A stretch of 64,000 nt of DNA from Pseudoclavibacter sp. AY1H1. GTDB lineage: Bacteria > Actinomycetota > Actinomycetes > Actinomycetales > Microbacteriaceae. Position numbers and translations under genes: made by a program. The stretch is taken from contig NZ_PSXX01000012.1 of the NCBI RefSeq assembly GCF_002931055.1, positions 1-64,000 on the forward strand, given 5' to 3'. Below, in pieces: positions 25,079 to 33,533 of the stretch (the first letter of the stretch is position 1; each line of letters begins with the position of its first letter). The notes under the pieces are model-generated. The model was not told the DNA's origin. It was given only the letters and a program-made list of their open reading frames with translations, and searched no databases.

Positions 25079-26698
25079 TCAGCGCACCTCGAGGCTCTTG
25101 TGGGCGTCGAGGAGCGCGCGGCTGGCCGGGTGCTTCGGTGTGGAGAACAGCTCGGACACGGATGCCGTCTCGACGATCTCGCCGTCGCTCATGACGGCGA
25201 CCCGGTCGGCGAGCTGCGCGACGACGGCGAGGTCGTGCGAGATGAACACGCAGGCCAGGCCCAGCTCGTCGACGAGTCGTTCGAGGAGCGCGAGCACCTG
25301 CGCCTGCACGGTCACGTCGAGGGATGAGACGGGCTCGTCGCACAGCAGCACCTCGGGTTCGGGGGCGAGTGCGCGGGCGATGGCGAGGCGCTGGCGCTGG
25401 CCACCGCTCAGGTGGAGCGGGCGGAGACCGGCGATCGAGCCGTCGAGCCCGACTCGCTCGAGCGCCGCGTCGATGGCGGCTCGCCGCGTCCGGACGGACG
25501 TCGAGCGCCCAGCGGTGAGCGCGTCGGCGAGGATCTCGCCGACCGTGCGCCTGGGGTCGAAGCTCGAGAGCGCATCCTGGGGTACGGAGCCGAGCTTGGC
25601 TCGGCGGGAGCGGCGCAGGCGCTCGGGGGCGGGGCTCCAGGCATCGCCGAGGAACGACACGGTGCCCGCGTCCGGCCGCTCCAGACCGAGTGCGATGCGG
25701 GCCAGCGTCGACTTGCCGGAGCCCGAGCTGCCGACGATCCCGAGCGTCTCGCCGCGCGAGAGTGTGAAAGACGCCTCCCGCACGGCCTGGATGGGCGCGC
25801 TCCCCGCTCCCCGGAAGGTCTTCGAGACGCCGCGCACCTCCAGGAGCGGCCCAGGCGCATCCACCTCGGGCGCGGCCCTGAGCGAGTCGAGAGCCGCCTT
25901 CGGCTGCGCGGCGAGCAGCTGGCGAGTGACCCTGTGCTCGGGAGCGGTGAAGAGCCGCGCCGTCGGCGCCGTCTCGACGATGAGTCCTTCGCTCATGACG
26001 GCGACCCGGTCGGCGAGGCGCTGGACGACGCCCAGGTCGTGGGTGATGAAGAGCATCGTCATACCGTCGGCCTTGAGCGCGTCGAACAGCTCGATCAGCT
26101 GCGCCTGCACGGCCTGGTCGACGGAGCTCGTCGGCTCGTCGGCGATGAGCAGCTCGGGTTCCCCCGCCAGGGCGGCGGCGATGAGCACACGCTGTCGCTG
26201 GCCGCCGGAGAGCTGACCGCTGCGGCGGCGCGCGATCGACTCGGGATCCTCGAGACCGGCCCGCCCGAGCAGTTCGAGGACGCGGCTGCGGCGAGCCTCG
26301 CGCCCGAGATCGGTGTGCAGCCGCAGCGCGTCGTCGACCTCGCGCCAGACGGGGCGGAGCGGGTCGAGCGCGACCAGCGCATCCTGGTGCACGAGCCCGA
26401 TGCGACCGCCGCGGATCGACCTCCAGCCGCCGTCGCCACTCGCCAATGGCAGGTCGACGCCGCCGAGGCTGAGCGTGCTGGCGTCCACTCGGGCGCCGTC
26501 ACCGCTCAGCCCGAGCAGCGCCCGGGCGGTCACCGACTTGCCGGAGCCCGACTCGCCGACGAGCGCGAGGCACTCGCCGCGCCGCACGTCGAAGGAGACT
26601 CCGCGCACCGCCTCGAAGTCGCCGAAGGAGATACGCAGCTCTTCTGCCCGCACGGTCAGCGCTTCCCGCTGGGGTACCGGGCGCGACGCGTCGCTCAT
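25079..26698 (-). CDS. Oligopeptide ABC transporter, fused double ATPase (DppD-DppF type)
   Basis: A 539-residue protein with two complete ATPase domains: Walker A GESGSGKS and signature LSGGQRQR in the first half (about 10-255), then Walker A GSSGSGKS and LSGGQRQR in the second (about 280-530). DppD and DppF are usually separate; here they form one chain. The start MSDASRPVPQ at 26698 overlaps the stop of the permease gene by 4 bp. It energises uptake by the two permeases and the lipoprotein upstream. Importers of this type carry di/oligopeptides, nickel or opines; the actual substrate is not readable from sequence. Confidence 0.92.
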   Translation of the reverse strand: MSDASRPVPQREALTVRAEELRISFGDFEAVRGVSFDVRRGECLALVGESGSGKSVTARALLGLSGDGARVDASTLSLGGVDLPLASGDGGWRSIRGGRIGLVHQDALVALDPLRPVWREVDDALRLHTDLGREARRSRVLELLGRAGLEDPESIARRRSGQLSGGQRQRVLIAAALAGEPELLIADEPTSSVDQAVQAQLIELFDALKADGMTMLFITHDLGVVQRLADRVAVMSEGLIVETAPTARLFTAPEHRVTRQLLAAQPKAALDSLRAAPEVDAPGPLLEVRGVSKTFRGAGSAPIQAVREASFTLSRGETLGIVGSSGSGKSTLARIALGLERPDAGTVSFLGDAWSPAPERLRRSRRAKLGSVPQDALSSFDPRRTVGEILADALTAGRSTSVRTRRAAIDAALERVGLDGSIAGLRPLHLSGGQRQRLAIARALAPEPEVLLCDEPVSSLDVTVQAQVLALLERLVDELGLACVFISHDLAVVAQLADRVAVMSDGEIVETASVSELFSTPKHPASRALLDAHKSLEVR

Positions 26699-27585
26699 CC
26701 TGCCTGCCTCGTGCGCTGCTGCATGATGCGACCGAGCATCGTCGCCGTGACGGCCGCGCCCACGATCGCGGTGCCAGGGAAGATGGTGAGCCACCAGCTG
26801 CCGGTCGGCAGGTAGAGGCGGCCTGCGGAGAGCATCGATCCCCATTCCGGGCTGGGTGGCGGTTCGCCGAGGCCCAGGTAGCTGAGCGCAGCCGCCCACA
26901 CGATGGCCTGGCCGAGGCCGAGCGTGGCGAGCGAGAAGAGGGGCCAGGCGACGTTCGGCAGCAGCGTCCTCGTGAAGCTGTGCCAGCGCGACCTGCCGAG
27001 CACGAGGTCCGCCTCCATGTAGGCGCTCGCCCGCACGCGCAGCACCTGAGAGCGGATGAGGCGCGCGTAGCCAGGGGCAGTGGAGAGGCCGACCGCGATG
27101 GTCGTCGTGACGACGCCAGGGCCCGCGAGCGTGATGAGCAGGAGCGCGAGGAGGATGCCTGGGAAGGCGAAGAAGACCTCGACGATCCTCGTCGTGCCGA
27201 AGTCGAGCCATCGGGGTCCGAGGCCCGCGGCGAGGCCGAGCACGGCGCCGAGGAGGAGCCCGATCACGGTTGCGAGGGCGCCGATCGTGAGCGACGACGA
27301 GGCGCCGTGCACGATGCGGGTGTAGACACCCCTGCCGGACTCGTCCGTGCCGAGCGGATGCGCGGGGACGGGAGGCGAGAACGCATCGGCGGGGTTCACG
27401 GCGAGCGGGTCGCCGGGGGCGAGGAGCTGCGGGAAGACCGCGGCGAGCAGGTAGATCGCCGCCACGGCGAGCCAGACGCCGAGCCAGAGCCCGCGCCGCG
27501 AGCGGGAGCCGGTGCGGGTGCGGCCGTCGCGCTGTCCCGTCGTGCCCGCACGAGCATCCCGAACCGCGGCCGCGTCGAGACTCAT
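26695..27585 (-). CDS. Oligopeptide ABC transporter permease (DppC type)
   Basis: A 296-residue inner-membrane permease with about six helices. The EAA-like cytoplasmic loop is YMEADLVLGRSRWHSFTRTLLPN and the C-terminus reads LSYLGLGEPPPSPEWGSML, both diagnostic of DppC/OppC. The basic, low-complexity N-terminus and the PLGTDESGRGVYTRIVHGA motif just after helix 1 are also typical. The start at 27585 overlaps the stop of the DppB gene by 4 bp. Confidence 0.93.
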   Translation of the reverse strand: MSLDAAAVRDARAGTTGQRDGRTRTGSRSRRGLWLGVWLAVAAIYLLAAVFPQLLAPGDPLAVNPADAFSPPVPAHPLGTDESGRGVYTRIVHGASSSLTIGALATVIGLLLGAVLGLAAGLGPRWLDFGTTRIVEVFFAFPGILLALLLITLAGPGVVTTTIAVGLSTAPGYARLIRSQVLRVRASAYMEADLVLGRSRWHSFTRTLLPNVAWPLFSLATLGLGQAIVWAAALSYLGLGEPPPSPEWGSMLSAGRLYLPTGSWWLTIFPGTAIVGAAVTATMLGRIMQQRTRQAG

Positions 27586-28565
27586 GCGGTCACGCCCGCT
27601 CGGTCGCGGGAGCGCGGATCGATGACCGGCTCGATCAGGTCGGTGAGGACGGTCACGAGCATGTAGGCGGCCGCGACGACGACGAGGACGCCGATCACGT
27701 AGGGCACGTCCCTCGCACCGACCGCGGCGAGCAGAGAGCGGCCGAGTCCTGGCCTCGCGAAGATCGTCTCGACGACCACTGCGCCGGACACGAGGGAGCC
27801 GAGAGCCCAGCCGCTGAGGCCGACTGCGGGGATCGCCGCGTGGCGCAGCACGTGCCGCCAGAAGATGCCGCTCGGCCCTTCGCCGCGCGCTCGCGCGGCC
27901 AGCACGAACGGCGACTCGAGGGCGTCGAGCATCTGCTCGCGCATGACCTGCCCCAGGTACCCGGCGAGGGGGAGCGCGAGGGTGACGCTCGGCAGGATGA
28001 GCCCGGAGAGTCCCGGACCCGAGACGGCGACGGGGAGCCCGAGCATTCCGGCGAAGATCAGCACGAGCACGGAGGCCAGCCAGAAGTGCGGCACCGCCGC
28101 CGCGACGACCTCGAGCGTCGATGCGATGCCCCACGCGATTCGGCTCCTCCCGGTCGACCACCAGGCCACGGTGAGCGCGATCGCCCAGGCGAGGAGGAGG
28201 GAGAGGCCGGCGAGGGCGAGCGTGCCGGGCAGCTGCTCGCCGATGAGCGATGCGACGCTCTCGCGCTGGGCGTAGCTGAAGCCGAGGTCTCCGGTCGCCG
28301 TGCGCCACAGCTGCGCGAGGTACTGGAGGAAGAGCGGCTGGTCGAGCCCGTTCTCGGCGCGGGCCTGCGCGACGGCCTCGGCGCTCGCGTTGGAGCCCGG
28401 CCCGCCGAGGATCGCGAGCACGGGGTCGCCAGGCACGGCGCGCACCGCGAAGAAGGTGACGGTGACGACGGCCCACAGCACGAACACCGCGCCGCCGAGA
28501 CGCAGGAGGATGCGCGGAATCAGCGGCAGCAGGTGTGCCGCGCGAGATCGCGCATCCTTCGTCAT
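27582..28565 (-). CDS. Oligopeptide ABC transporter permease (DppB type)
   Basis: A 327-residue permease. The N-terminal helix ends VTFFAVRAVPGDP, the DppB/OppB signature, followed by the periplasmic loop GLDQPLFLQYLAQLWRTATGDLGFSYAQRESV. The cytoplasmic EAA-like loop is FVLAARARGEGPSGIFWRHVLRHA. It begins 40 bp after the lipoprotein gene and is coupled to the DppC gene by a 4-bp overlap. Confidence 0.93.
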   Translation of the reverse strand: MTKDARSRAAHLLPLIPRILLRLGGAVFVLWAVVTVTFFAVRAVPGDPVLAILGGPGSNASAEAVAQARAENGLDQPLFLQYLAQLWRTATGDLGFSYAQRESVASLIGEQLPGTLALAGLSLLLAWAIALTVAWWSTGRSRIAWGIASTLEVVAAAVPHFWLASVLVLIFAGMLGLPVAVSGPGLSGLILPSVTLALPLAGYLGQVMREQMLDALESPFVLAARARGEGPSGIFWRHVLRHAAIPAVGLSGWALGSLVSGAVVVETIFARPGLGRSLLAAVGARDVPYVIGVLVVVAAAYMLVTVLTDLIEPVIDPRSRDRAGVTA

Positions 28566-28605
28566 CGCTCGATTGTCTCGTGCGCCGTACTCAGTCGTGG
28601 CCCAG

Positions 28606-30255
28606 CTACTCGATGGTGACGTTCACGAGCGAGGGCACGTTGACGTTCGGCTGGAGGCGGAAGCCGTGCACGTTGGCGCCGTAGGCGAACTGCACCGTCT
28701 GGTCGTAGAGCGGGATGACGGTGCCGCTGTCGATGATGAGCTGCTGGGCCTCGCCGTAGAGCCGCTCGCGCTCGGCGTCGTCACTGGTCTTCACGGCCGC
28801 GTCGAGCGCCTCGTCGAGAGCGGGCAGCGAGAGGCCGGTGTTGTTGGCGTGGTAGCCGCTCGGGGCGGGGGTGATGCTGTCGGTCGAGTAGACGATGCGG
28901 AGCACGTCGGCGGAGTTCTTCGAGTACGGCGCGACGATGGCATCGAACTCCCACGTGCCGCTGCGCTCGTACCAGGTCGAGAGGTCGAGCAGTTCGAGCT
29001 GCACATCGAAGCCCACCTCGGAGCTCGTCGCTCCGATCTGCTCGAGTACGGAGATCTCGGCCGGGATCGACTGGTTCGTGGAGACCGGGAATGCGACCTC
29101 GAGGCGCTCGCCGTTCTTCGTGCGGACGCCGTCGGCGTCGCGCTCGGTCCAGCCGGCCTCGTCGAGCAGCGTGGATGCGCGTGCCGCGTCGAACCCGAAG
29201 GAGTCGGGGTGCGAGGTCGCGAAGGGTGTTGCGCTCGAGAGCACGGAGGTCGACCGGTCGAGGGTTCCGAAGTAGAGCGACTCGACCGCAGCGTCGATGT
29301 CGGCGGAGGCGGCGAACGCCTCGCGCACCTTGGGGTCGTCGAAGGGTGCACGCGTGGTGTTGAGCTCGATGCGGGCCGTCACACCGGGGCGGGCGCCGAT
29401 GAGCGTCTCCTCCGTGCCGTTCGCCTGGAACTGCGAGAGCGCATCCGGTTGCACGGAGTCGATGATGTCGACCTGGTCGGACTGGAGTGCGGCGAGGCGG
29501 GTGGCGGCGTCCGGGATGAACTTCCACTCGATGGTGCCGACCGTCGCTCCGGGCTGGCCCTCGCTCGTCACGCCGTCCTCCGGCGCTGACGTGTGGTTCT
29601 CGTTGCGAGTCAGCACGACCTGGGACTGCTTCTCCCACGACGCGACCTGGAAGGCGCCGGTGCCGATCGGGGCGAGGCAGTTCTCCTCGGTCCCGCGCTC
29701 GAGCCCGGCTGGGGACTCGATGGCCAGCCAGGTCTGTGCGAGCGACTCCAGGAGCGCGCTGTCCGGCTCGCTGAGGTCGAAGCGCACGGTGCGCGCGTCG
29801 ACTGCGACCGCTTCGGAGACCTTCCCGAGGGCGAGGATGGCCGTCGAGGAGGCGGTCTCGGGGTTCTTGATGTGTTCGACGTTCGCCACGACGGCGTCCG
29901 CGTCGAACGGGGTGCCGTCGGTGAAGCTCACGCCTTCTTTGAGGGTGATCGTCCAGCTCAGCTGGTCGTCAGACGCTTCGGCTCCTGTTGCCAGCCATGG
30001 GATGATCTCCCCTGCGTCGTTCTTCGAGAAGAGCGACTCCAGGAACTGGTTCGCGAGGATCGCCTGGGGCCAGTTGCCGCCGACGTGCGGGTCGAGGCAC
30101 GTGGGCTCAGCGTCTCCTGAGGCGTACCTGAGGGTTTGCGGCTGGTCCGACGAGGTCGCCTCGCTGGAGCATGCGGCAAGTGGCACGATGAGGGCTGCGG
30201 CGAGGGCGAGGAGCGCGATGGGCTTCGCCGCGCGGCGGGTGGCTGATGCTGGCAC
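28606..30255 (-). CDS. Oligopeptide ABC transporter substrate-binding lipoprotein
   Basis: A 549-residue extracytoplasmic solute-binding protein (family 5). The signal peptide carries a lipobox LAAC with lipid-modified Cys29. The mature N-terminus reads LRYASGDAEPTCLDPHVGG and a central segment reads FDADAVVANVEHI, both family-5 hallmarks. A GTG start at 30255 is preceded 6 nt upstream by a TACACT hexamer. It is the first gene of the importer operon and faces a TetR regulator across 46 bp. Confidence 0.93.
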   Translation of the reverse strand: MPASATRRAAKPIALLALAAALIVPLAACSSEATSSDQPQTLRYASGDAEPTCLDPHVGGNWPQAILANQFLESLFSKNDAGEIIPWLATGAEASDDQLSWTITLKEGVSFTDGTPFDADAVVANVEHIKNPETASSTAILALGKVSEAVAVDARTVRFDLSEPDSALLESLAQTWLAIESPAGLERGTEENCLAPIGTGAFQVASWEKQSQVVLTRNENHTSAPEDGVTSEGQPGATVGTIEWKFIPDAATRLAALQSDQVDIIDSVQPDALSQFQANGTEETLIGARPGVTARIELNTTRAPFDDPKVREAFAASADIDAAVESLYFGTLDRSTSVLSSATPFATSHPDSFGFDAARASTLLDEAGWTERDADGVRTKNGERLEVAFPVSTNQSIPAEISVLEQIGATSSEVGFDVQLELLDLSTWYERSGTWEFDAIVAPYSKNSADVLRIVYSTDSITPAPSGYHANNTGLSLPALDEALDAAVKTSDDAERERLYGEAQQLIIDSGTVIPLYDQTVQFAYGANVHGFRLQPNVNVPSLVNVTIE

Positions 30256-30261
30256 TCGGAG

Positions 30262-30267
30262 AGTGTA
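30262..30267 (-). promoter_or_regulatory. -10 hexamer TACACT, leaderless start of the importer operon
   Basis: On the minus strand TACACT is followed by 6 nt and the GTG at 30255. The 46-bp divergent gap is so short that a TetR dimer bound there would cover this promoter. Confidence 0.5.
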
Positions 30268-30301
30268 ACTGCTTATTTGAACACCATGCAGAAATGAGAA
30301 G

Positions 30302-30940
30302 ATGATGACGGAGCACGAGGAACGGGTCGCGCGTCGAGGCCGACCCTCCGCGTCGAGTCGCGAGACGCTCGAAGAGGCCGCCCTCGAGCTGTTCCTCGAG
30401 CAGGGCTACGAGCAGACGAGCGCGAGCGACATCGCCCGCCGTGCCGGCGTCGCGAGAAGCTCGTTCTTCAACTACTTCGCTGCCAAAGCCGACGTGCTGT
30501 GGGTCGGTCTCGACCCGCTCCTCGCCGAGGTTCCTCTCCGGCTCGAGGCCGCGGCGACCGAGCTCGTCGCGCGCGGCGTTCCGAAGAGGGGAGACGGTCT
30601 CGAGACGCTCCGGAAGGTGCTCCTCGAGATCGCCGACACGGTGCAGCCCGAGACCGTCCGCTGGGCGGGCTCGCTGCGCAGTGTGGCAGGCACGAGTGCA
30701 GACCTCGCCGCGACGGGCACGAAGCGCGCGCTCGCCCAGCAGTCGGCGCTCACGGACTTCCTCGCCCGAGCAGAGCCTGGGCTGGGCCGGTTGCGGCGAA
30801 CCGTCTGCGCAGGCTCGATCATCTCGGCGACCATCGCCGCGACCGTGTTCTGGATCGAGGAGGGGCCGACCCGAGGCAGCTTCTCGAGCGTCGTGGACGA
30901 GGCGAGCGCCCCGATCTTCCTGGCGTACTCGGCCGCGTAA
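30302..30940 (+). CDS. TetR-family transcriptional regulator
   Basis: A 212-residue regulator with the N-terminal HTH LELFLEQGYEQTSASDIARRAGVARSSFFNYFAAKADVLW (about 29-68), the classical TetR recognition pattern, and a variable helical ligand domain. Divergent orientation and 46-bp spacing from the peptide importer operon make that operon its likely target. ATG codons at 30302 and 30305 are both possible starts. The ligand is unknown. Confidence 0.92.
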   Translation: MMTEHEERVARRGRPSASSRETLEEAALELFLEQGYEQTSASDIARRAGVARSSFFNYFAAKADVLWVGLDPLLAEVPLRLEAAATELVARGVPKRGDGLETLRKVLLEIADTVQPETVRWAGSLRSVAGTSADLAATGTKRALAQQSALTDFLARAEPGLGRLRRTVCAGSIISATIAATVFWIEEGPTRGSFSSVVDEASAPIFLAYSAA

Positions 30941-31114
30941 GCCTGCGGTGCTGAAGGCGTTCGGCCTCGAGACGCCCGCTGCAGCCTGGTGTCCTCTGAT
31001 CTGGAGCTTGGAGGTTCGATTCTGTCTTCGAAGAACATCGATAAATTCCTGGTCAACAGGACCCAAGTGACGCTCCAAGTGGTAGGCTCGAGGTGATCCC
31101 GGGGGGAGGTCATC
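30941..31114. other. Upstream region of the HNH gene with a local AT-rich patch
   Basis: 174 bp without a gene. Around 31015-31060 (GATTCTGTCTTCGAAGAACA, GATAAATTCCTGG) the sequence is much richer in A/T than its surroundings, and CTTGGAG (31008-31014) is repeated inverted as CTCCAAG (31074-31080). A promoter for the HNH gene probably lies here. Confidence 0.5.
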
Positions 31115-32608
31115 ATGGTTCTTGGGCAGGCTGGCACGGGGCGCAACGAGGCGGCCTCCAGGCGGTCCTCGCCCGAGACCGCGACGGTCGACGCGCTCAT
31201 CGTGGCCCCCGGCAACGCCCTGGTTTTGCTGGCGATGGAGATTCCCGTGGTGATCGCGGAGCTCGCGAGCCGTCGGCGCGAGCTGGACGCGGCGTTGGTC
31301 GAGGTTGCGGGGGAGGTGCTTCGACGTGACGAGGAGGGCTCGGCGCGCGACGAGCTCGTCCGGAGCATGGGCTTCGCCAACCTCGCGGAGATGCTCCAGC
31401 AGCTTCTGGGGGTCCCCTGCGCCGAGGCCGGGTCGCTGGTTCGCGTCGCGGAGACCACCCGTGCCCCGATGAGTCTGACGGGCGAGCATCTCGGGCCGGC
31501 ACATCCGGCCGTTGCGACCGCGCTTGCAGCCGCGCAGATCTCGCTCGCGCAGGCGTCCGCGATCGTGCAGGGATTGAAGCCCGTGAACGGCCGTGCCGAG
31601 CGAGCGCATCTCGACGCGGCTGAGGCAGAGCTTGTCGACTCGGCGCGGGGCGTGAACCCAGAAGATCTTGCCCCGGCAACTCCGGAACTGCTTCGGGTCC
31701 AGGCCGCGCAGTGGGTGGCGTTCCTCGACCCCGACGGCACGGAACCGCTCGCGGAGCGCGTTGCGCGCAAGCGGGGATTCTGGATGCGGGAGCGTTCGGA
31801 TGGCACGGTCACGGGGCGATTCGTTGCGACTCCGGAGCAGGGGGAGCTGCTCCGGAAGGTGTGCGAGACGGTCACCTCGCCCCGCCGCAAGGTTGCCTTC
31901 GAAGATGCCCCGCCCATCGGGAGCGCTGGCGCTGACGGACGCGGTGCCGAGGGAATCGACGCGGCGGACGTGGACGTCTCGCATCCGGATGAGCAAATCC
32001 CCGACCGACGCACGCCAGCCCAGCAGCGCATGGACGCCGTGGAGTCGGTCTTCGCGCGATTCGCGGAAGCCCCGGACGCTCCCCGCGCGGGCGGAGAGGC
32101 GCCCACCGTGGTCATCACCACGACGGACGCTGGCCTGAAGGGAGAGGCCAAGCGCCCGCTCGACGTGCCGCACCTCGAGCGCACCGGAACGCCAGTGCCG
32201 CCGAGCCTGGTCGCGAAGACCCTCTGCGACGGGTTCGTGCAGGTGGCGCTCCTGGGTTCCAACGGAGAACCGTTGAGACTCGGCCGCCGTCAGCGGTTGT
32301 ACAGTCGCGCGCAACGCCGAGCGCTCGCCTCCCGCGACGGGGGCTGCATCACGCCGGGCTGCTGGAAGCCGCCTGGCATGTGCGAAGCGCACCACACCAC
32401 GCCGTGGGTTGAAGGCGGCGTCACGAACGTCGACGAGGGAGTGCTCCTCTGCAGCTTCCATCATCACCTGGCCCACAAGAACCAGCTCGAAATCGTGCGC
32501 GACCGGACGGGCAGGTGGCGAGCCCTCCGACCGGGCTGGGAGTATCGACTCTTCCGGCGCAGAACTCTGCGCGGCTCAGCACTGCGGGAGCCGCTTCACG
32601 GAAGCTGA
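31115..32608 (+). CDS. DUF222 / HNH endonuclease domain protein
   Basis: A 497-residue protein of the family carrying an N-terminal DUF222 helical domain (about 25-300) and a C-terminal HNH nuclease domain. The HNH core has CITPGCWKPPGMCEAHH, TPWVEGGVTNVDEGVLLC and FHHHLAHKNQLEI, with zinc-binding Cys pairs and catalytic His. The start has a strong GGGGAGG ribosome binding site. Such proteins are numerous in actinobacterial genomes, often in several diverged copies that recombine; their biological role is unsettled. The AT-rich leader and a lone position fit a mobile or recently exchanged gene. Confidence 0.88.
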   Translation: MVLGQAGTGRNEAASRRSSPETATVDALIVAPGNALVLLAMEIPVVIAELASRRRELDAALVEVAGEVLRRDEEGSARDELVRSMGFANLAEMLQQLLGVPCAEAGSLVRVAETTRAPMSLTGEHLGPAHPAVATALAAAQISLAQASAIVQGLKPVNGRAERAHLDAAEAELVDSARGVNPEDLAPATPELLRVQAAQWVAFLDPDGTEPLAERVARKRGFWMRERSDGTVTGRFVATPEQGELLRKVCETVTSPRRKVAFEDAPPIGSAGADGRGAEGIDAADVDVSHPDEQIPDRRTPAQQRMDAVESVFARFAEAPDAPRAGGEAPTVVITTTDAGLKGEAKRPLDVPHLERTGTPVPPSLVAKTLCDGFVQVALLGSNGEPLRLGRRQRLYSRAQRRALASRDGGCITPGCWKPPGMCEAHHTTPWVEGGVTNVDEGVLLCSFHHHLAHKNQLEIVRDRTGRWRALRPGWEYRLFRRRTLRGSALREPLHGS

Positions 32609-32686
32609 CTGCAGGTGAGACCGTCGCGCGGGGCCGCAGTTCTCGCAAGGTTCCGGACAGTGCTGCTCGAGGGCCTTCCGGTTCCT

Positions 32687-33172
32687 CTAGCTCGTCTGCA
32701 GCTCGCAGTAAGCCGTCAGCGACGAGAGGGCCGACTCGACCTCGCCGAGCTGCGTCAGGATGCTCGCGGCGGCCGCGAAGCCACCCTCGCCGTTCGTGAG
32801 CTCCCCAGCTGTGGTCTGCAGCTCCGTCACCTCGGTGACGAGCGTGTCGACGTGCGTCTTGAGGTCGGGGTCCGTGACGCTCTGCTGCAGCGTCGTGAGG
32901 CTGGCGCCTACGGTCTCGAGCGTCGCGACAGCTCCGGGGATGTCACCGGGCACCTGGTCGGGGATGCCCTGGACGCTCGTGTTGATCGAATCGATCTCGG
33001 CCTGGACGTCCGCGCAGGTTCCGCCGCCCTCGGCCGTCGTGGCCTCGGTCGTCGTCGCAGCCGAGGGAGACGGAGCCGCAGTCTCCCCTCCGCCGAGCGC
33101 TGAGCATCCGGTGAGCGCGATGGTCGCGAAGATGCCGGTCGCTGCGAGCTTCGAGAGGTGAGAGGTGAGCAT
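32687..33172 (-). CDS. Small secreted lipoprotein with helical domain
   Basis: The ATG at 33172 begins a lipoprotein signal peptide with lipobox LTGC (lipid-modified Cys23), giving 161 residues. After an Ala/Thr/Ser-rich linker (about 24-50) comes a helical domain with two cysteines, one near its start (GGGTCADVQAEIDSINT) and one at its end (TAYCELQTS), likely joined by a disulfide. No known family is evident. It lies convergent to the HNH gene and divergent from ileS. Confidence 0.75.
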   Translation of the reverse strand: MLTSHLSKLAATGIFATIALTGCSALGGGETAAPSPSAATTTEATTAEGGGTCADVQAEIDSINTSVQGIPDQVPGDIPGAVATLETVGASLTTLQQSVTDPDLKTHVDTLVTEVTELQTTAGELTNGEGGFAAAASILTQLGEVESALSSLTAYCELQTS

Positions 33173-33270
33173 GCGCTGAGTGCCGTCCGTCGATGAATCC
33201 AGAAGAAGCGAGCGTACACAGCCTTCCCCTGAGCCTGGCCTGTCCGTTTCGCGCAGCTTGCCCGGGCGCG

Positions 33271-33276
33271 TACGAT
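33271..33276 (+). promoter_or_regulatory. -10 hexamer TACGAT for the ileS T-box transcript
   Basis: TACGAT lies about 7 nt before the expected 5' end of the T-box leader. No convincing -35 box is visible at the usual distance. Confidence 0.45.
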
Positions 33277-33282
33277 GTTGGC

Positions 33283-33480
33283 AGCATGACTGTGATCCGC
33301 CCATCAGCGGGGAGTCCCCGGAAGAACGGTGAGCGAGCCTCTCGAGGAACGCAGGCCAAGTAGAACCGGTCGGGAGGGCCCGTCACAGCCCGGAACGAGT
33401 GGCGAGCGCCGCCGGACGTCCTTCCTTCAACGGAAGGCAGATCCGGGGGAGCGCGCAATCGGGGTGGTACCGCGCCGGAA
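33283..33480 (+). promoter_or_regulatory. T-box riboswitch with ultrashort Stem I, tRNA-Ile specific
   Basis: The ileS leader carries the actinobacterial ultrashort Stem I: specifier ATC (Ile codon) at 33295-33297 inside GTGATCCGCCCATCA, then GGGGAGTCCCCGGAAGAACGG. The conserved T-box sequence GGGTGGTACCGCG is at 33462-33474; its UGGU bulge pairs with the free tRNA 3' end. No hairpin followed by a T-tract lies between the T-box and the ileS ATG, whose AGGAG is at 33520-33524, so control is most likely of translation, as known for mycobacterial ileS leaders. Uncharged tRNA-Ile should raise ileS expression. Confidence 0.93.
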
Positions 33481-33533
33481 GGCGTCCCTGAAGCAGACCA
33501 AGCACATCCACTTACTGCCAGGAGTTCCACCGC

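Noticed and set aside
30263-30284. TetR operator GTGT-N14-ACAC in the divergent gap
   Set aside because: Only four bases per arm match and the spacing is long; it overlaps the promoter but is too weak to report as a site.
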